DNA of 64,000 nucleotides, taken from Capra hircus. Lineage: Eukaryota; Chordata; Mammalia; Artiodactyla; Bovidae. Below, in pieces: positions 1-64,000 of this stretch (position 1 is the first letter of the stretch; each line of letters starts with the position of its first letter). Both the position numbers and the translations under genes were made by a program. The notes beneath the pieces are model-generated. The model was not told the origin of the DNA and searched no databases. It saw only the letters and a program-made list of their open reading frames with translations. The stretch is from contig NC_030814.1 in NCBI RefSeq assembly GCF_001704415.2, positions 76,191,121 through 76,255,120 of the forward strand, read 5' to 3'.

Positions 1-25
1 TTGTCCTAATTTCCCTTTCCTTCAG

Positions 26-63783
<63,758 letters not shown>

Positions 63784-64000
63784 GTAAAGTTCTTACAATG
63801 TTTATTTATTAGTCATTATTTTTTCCTATTTGACAGTTGCAGTTTTTGGCTGACTCCAAAATTCTAATTTATAAGACAGATTTTTTACAACTCTGAAGAA
63901 AGAGTTGATAGCAGTATTCAAGTTGACAGATCATATATTTTTCTAATGGAGTTTTTCAGTCAATAACTTGTTAAAAATAAAGTTTTGAGTGAAATTCTTC

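Overview
This is mammalian, specifically ruminant (bovid, most likely cattle-like), nuclear DNA. It has long introns, GT-AG splice sites and dense ruminant-only repeats: Bov-tA and Bov-A2 SINEs, BovB (RTE) LINEs, young artiodactyl L1, the CHR-type tRNA-derived SINE and the ruminant mariner MITE. I see no prokaryotic gene, CRISPR array, operon or rRNA/tRNA gene.

One protein-coding gene fills the window on the + strand: HSD17B4, peroxisomal multifunctional enzyme type 2 (D-bifunctional protein). I read 20 consecutive coding exons between 26 and 63783. They splice to 1901 nt, that is 633 complete codons plus one split codon at the left edge, with no frame break. By known human numbering they cover residues 75-707 of a 736-residue protein, so the first 74 residues and the last 29 (with the peroxisomal C-terminal signal) lie outside. 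If the human count of 24 exons applies, these are exons 4-23 (inference).

Domain layout along the window: positions 26-18354 encode the rest of the short-chain dehydrogenase domain (NNAG motif, Ser151, Tyr164, Lys168). Positions 24854-24957 encode the Ser/Ala/Thr-rich linker. Positions 29655-53100 encode the double-hot-dog 2-enoyl-CoA hydratase 2 domain (Asp510, His515). Positions 54562-63783 encode most of the SCP2-like sterol-carrier domain. Together they carry out the hydration and (3R)-hydroxyacyl-CoA dehydrogenation steps of peroxisomal beta-oxidation.

The introns are a layered record of retrotransposition. An ancient layer (MIR, L2, L1M-type, Tigger-like, MaLR LTR) is cut by ruminant elements. 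Two near-full-length BovB copies (26152-29448 and about 57543-60590) and most L1 copies lie antisense to the gene. Three young L1 insertions (10432-12665, 18625-18994, 20398-21685) show 5' inversion with target-site duplications, as expected from twin priming. Other notable items are a poly(A)-tail-only insertion inside one L1 (11000-11014), a short processed retrocopy with AATAAA, A-tail and 12-bp duplication (48451-48606), two adjacent SINEs sharing one 11-bp target repeat (494-899), and a SINE only 27 nt past an exon's 5' splice site (53128).

I found no convincing previously undescribed biological system. The interest lies in the mobile-element structures and the exact exon map. Repeat names are from pattern recognition without a library search; old-repeat boundaries are approximate.
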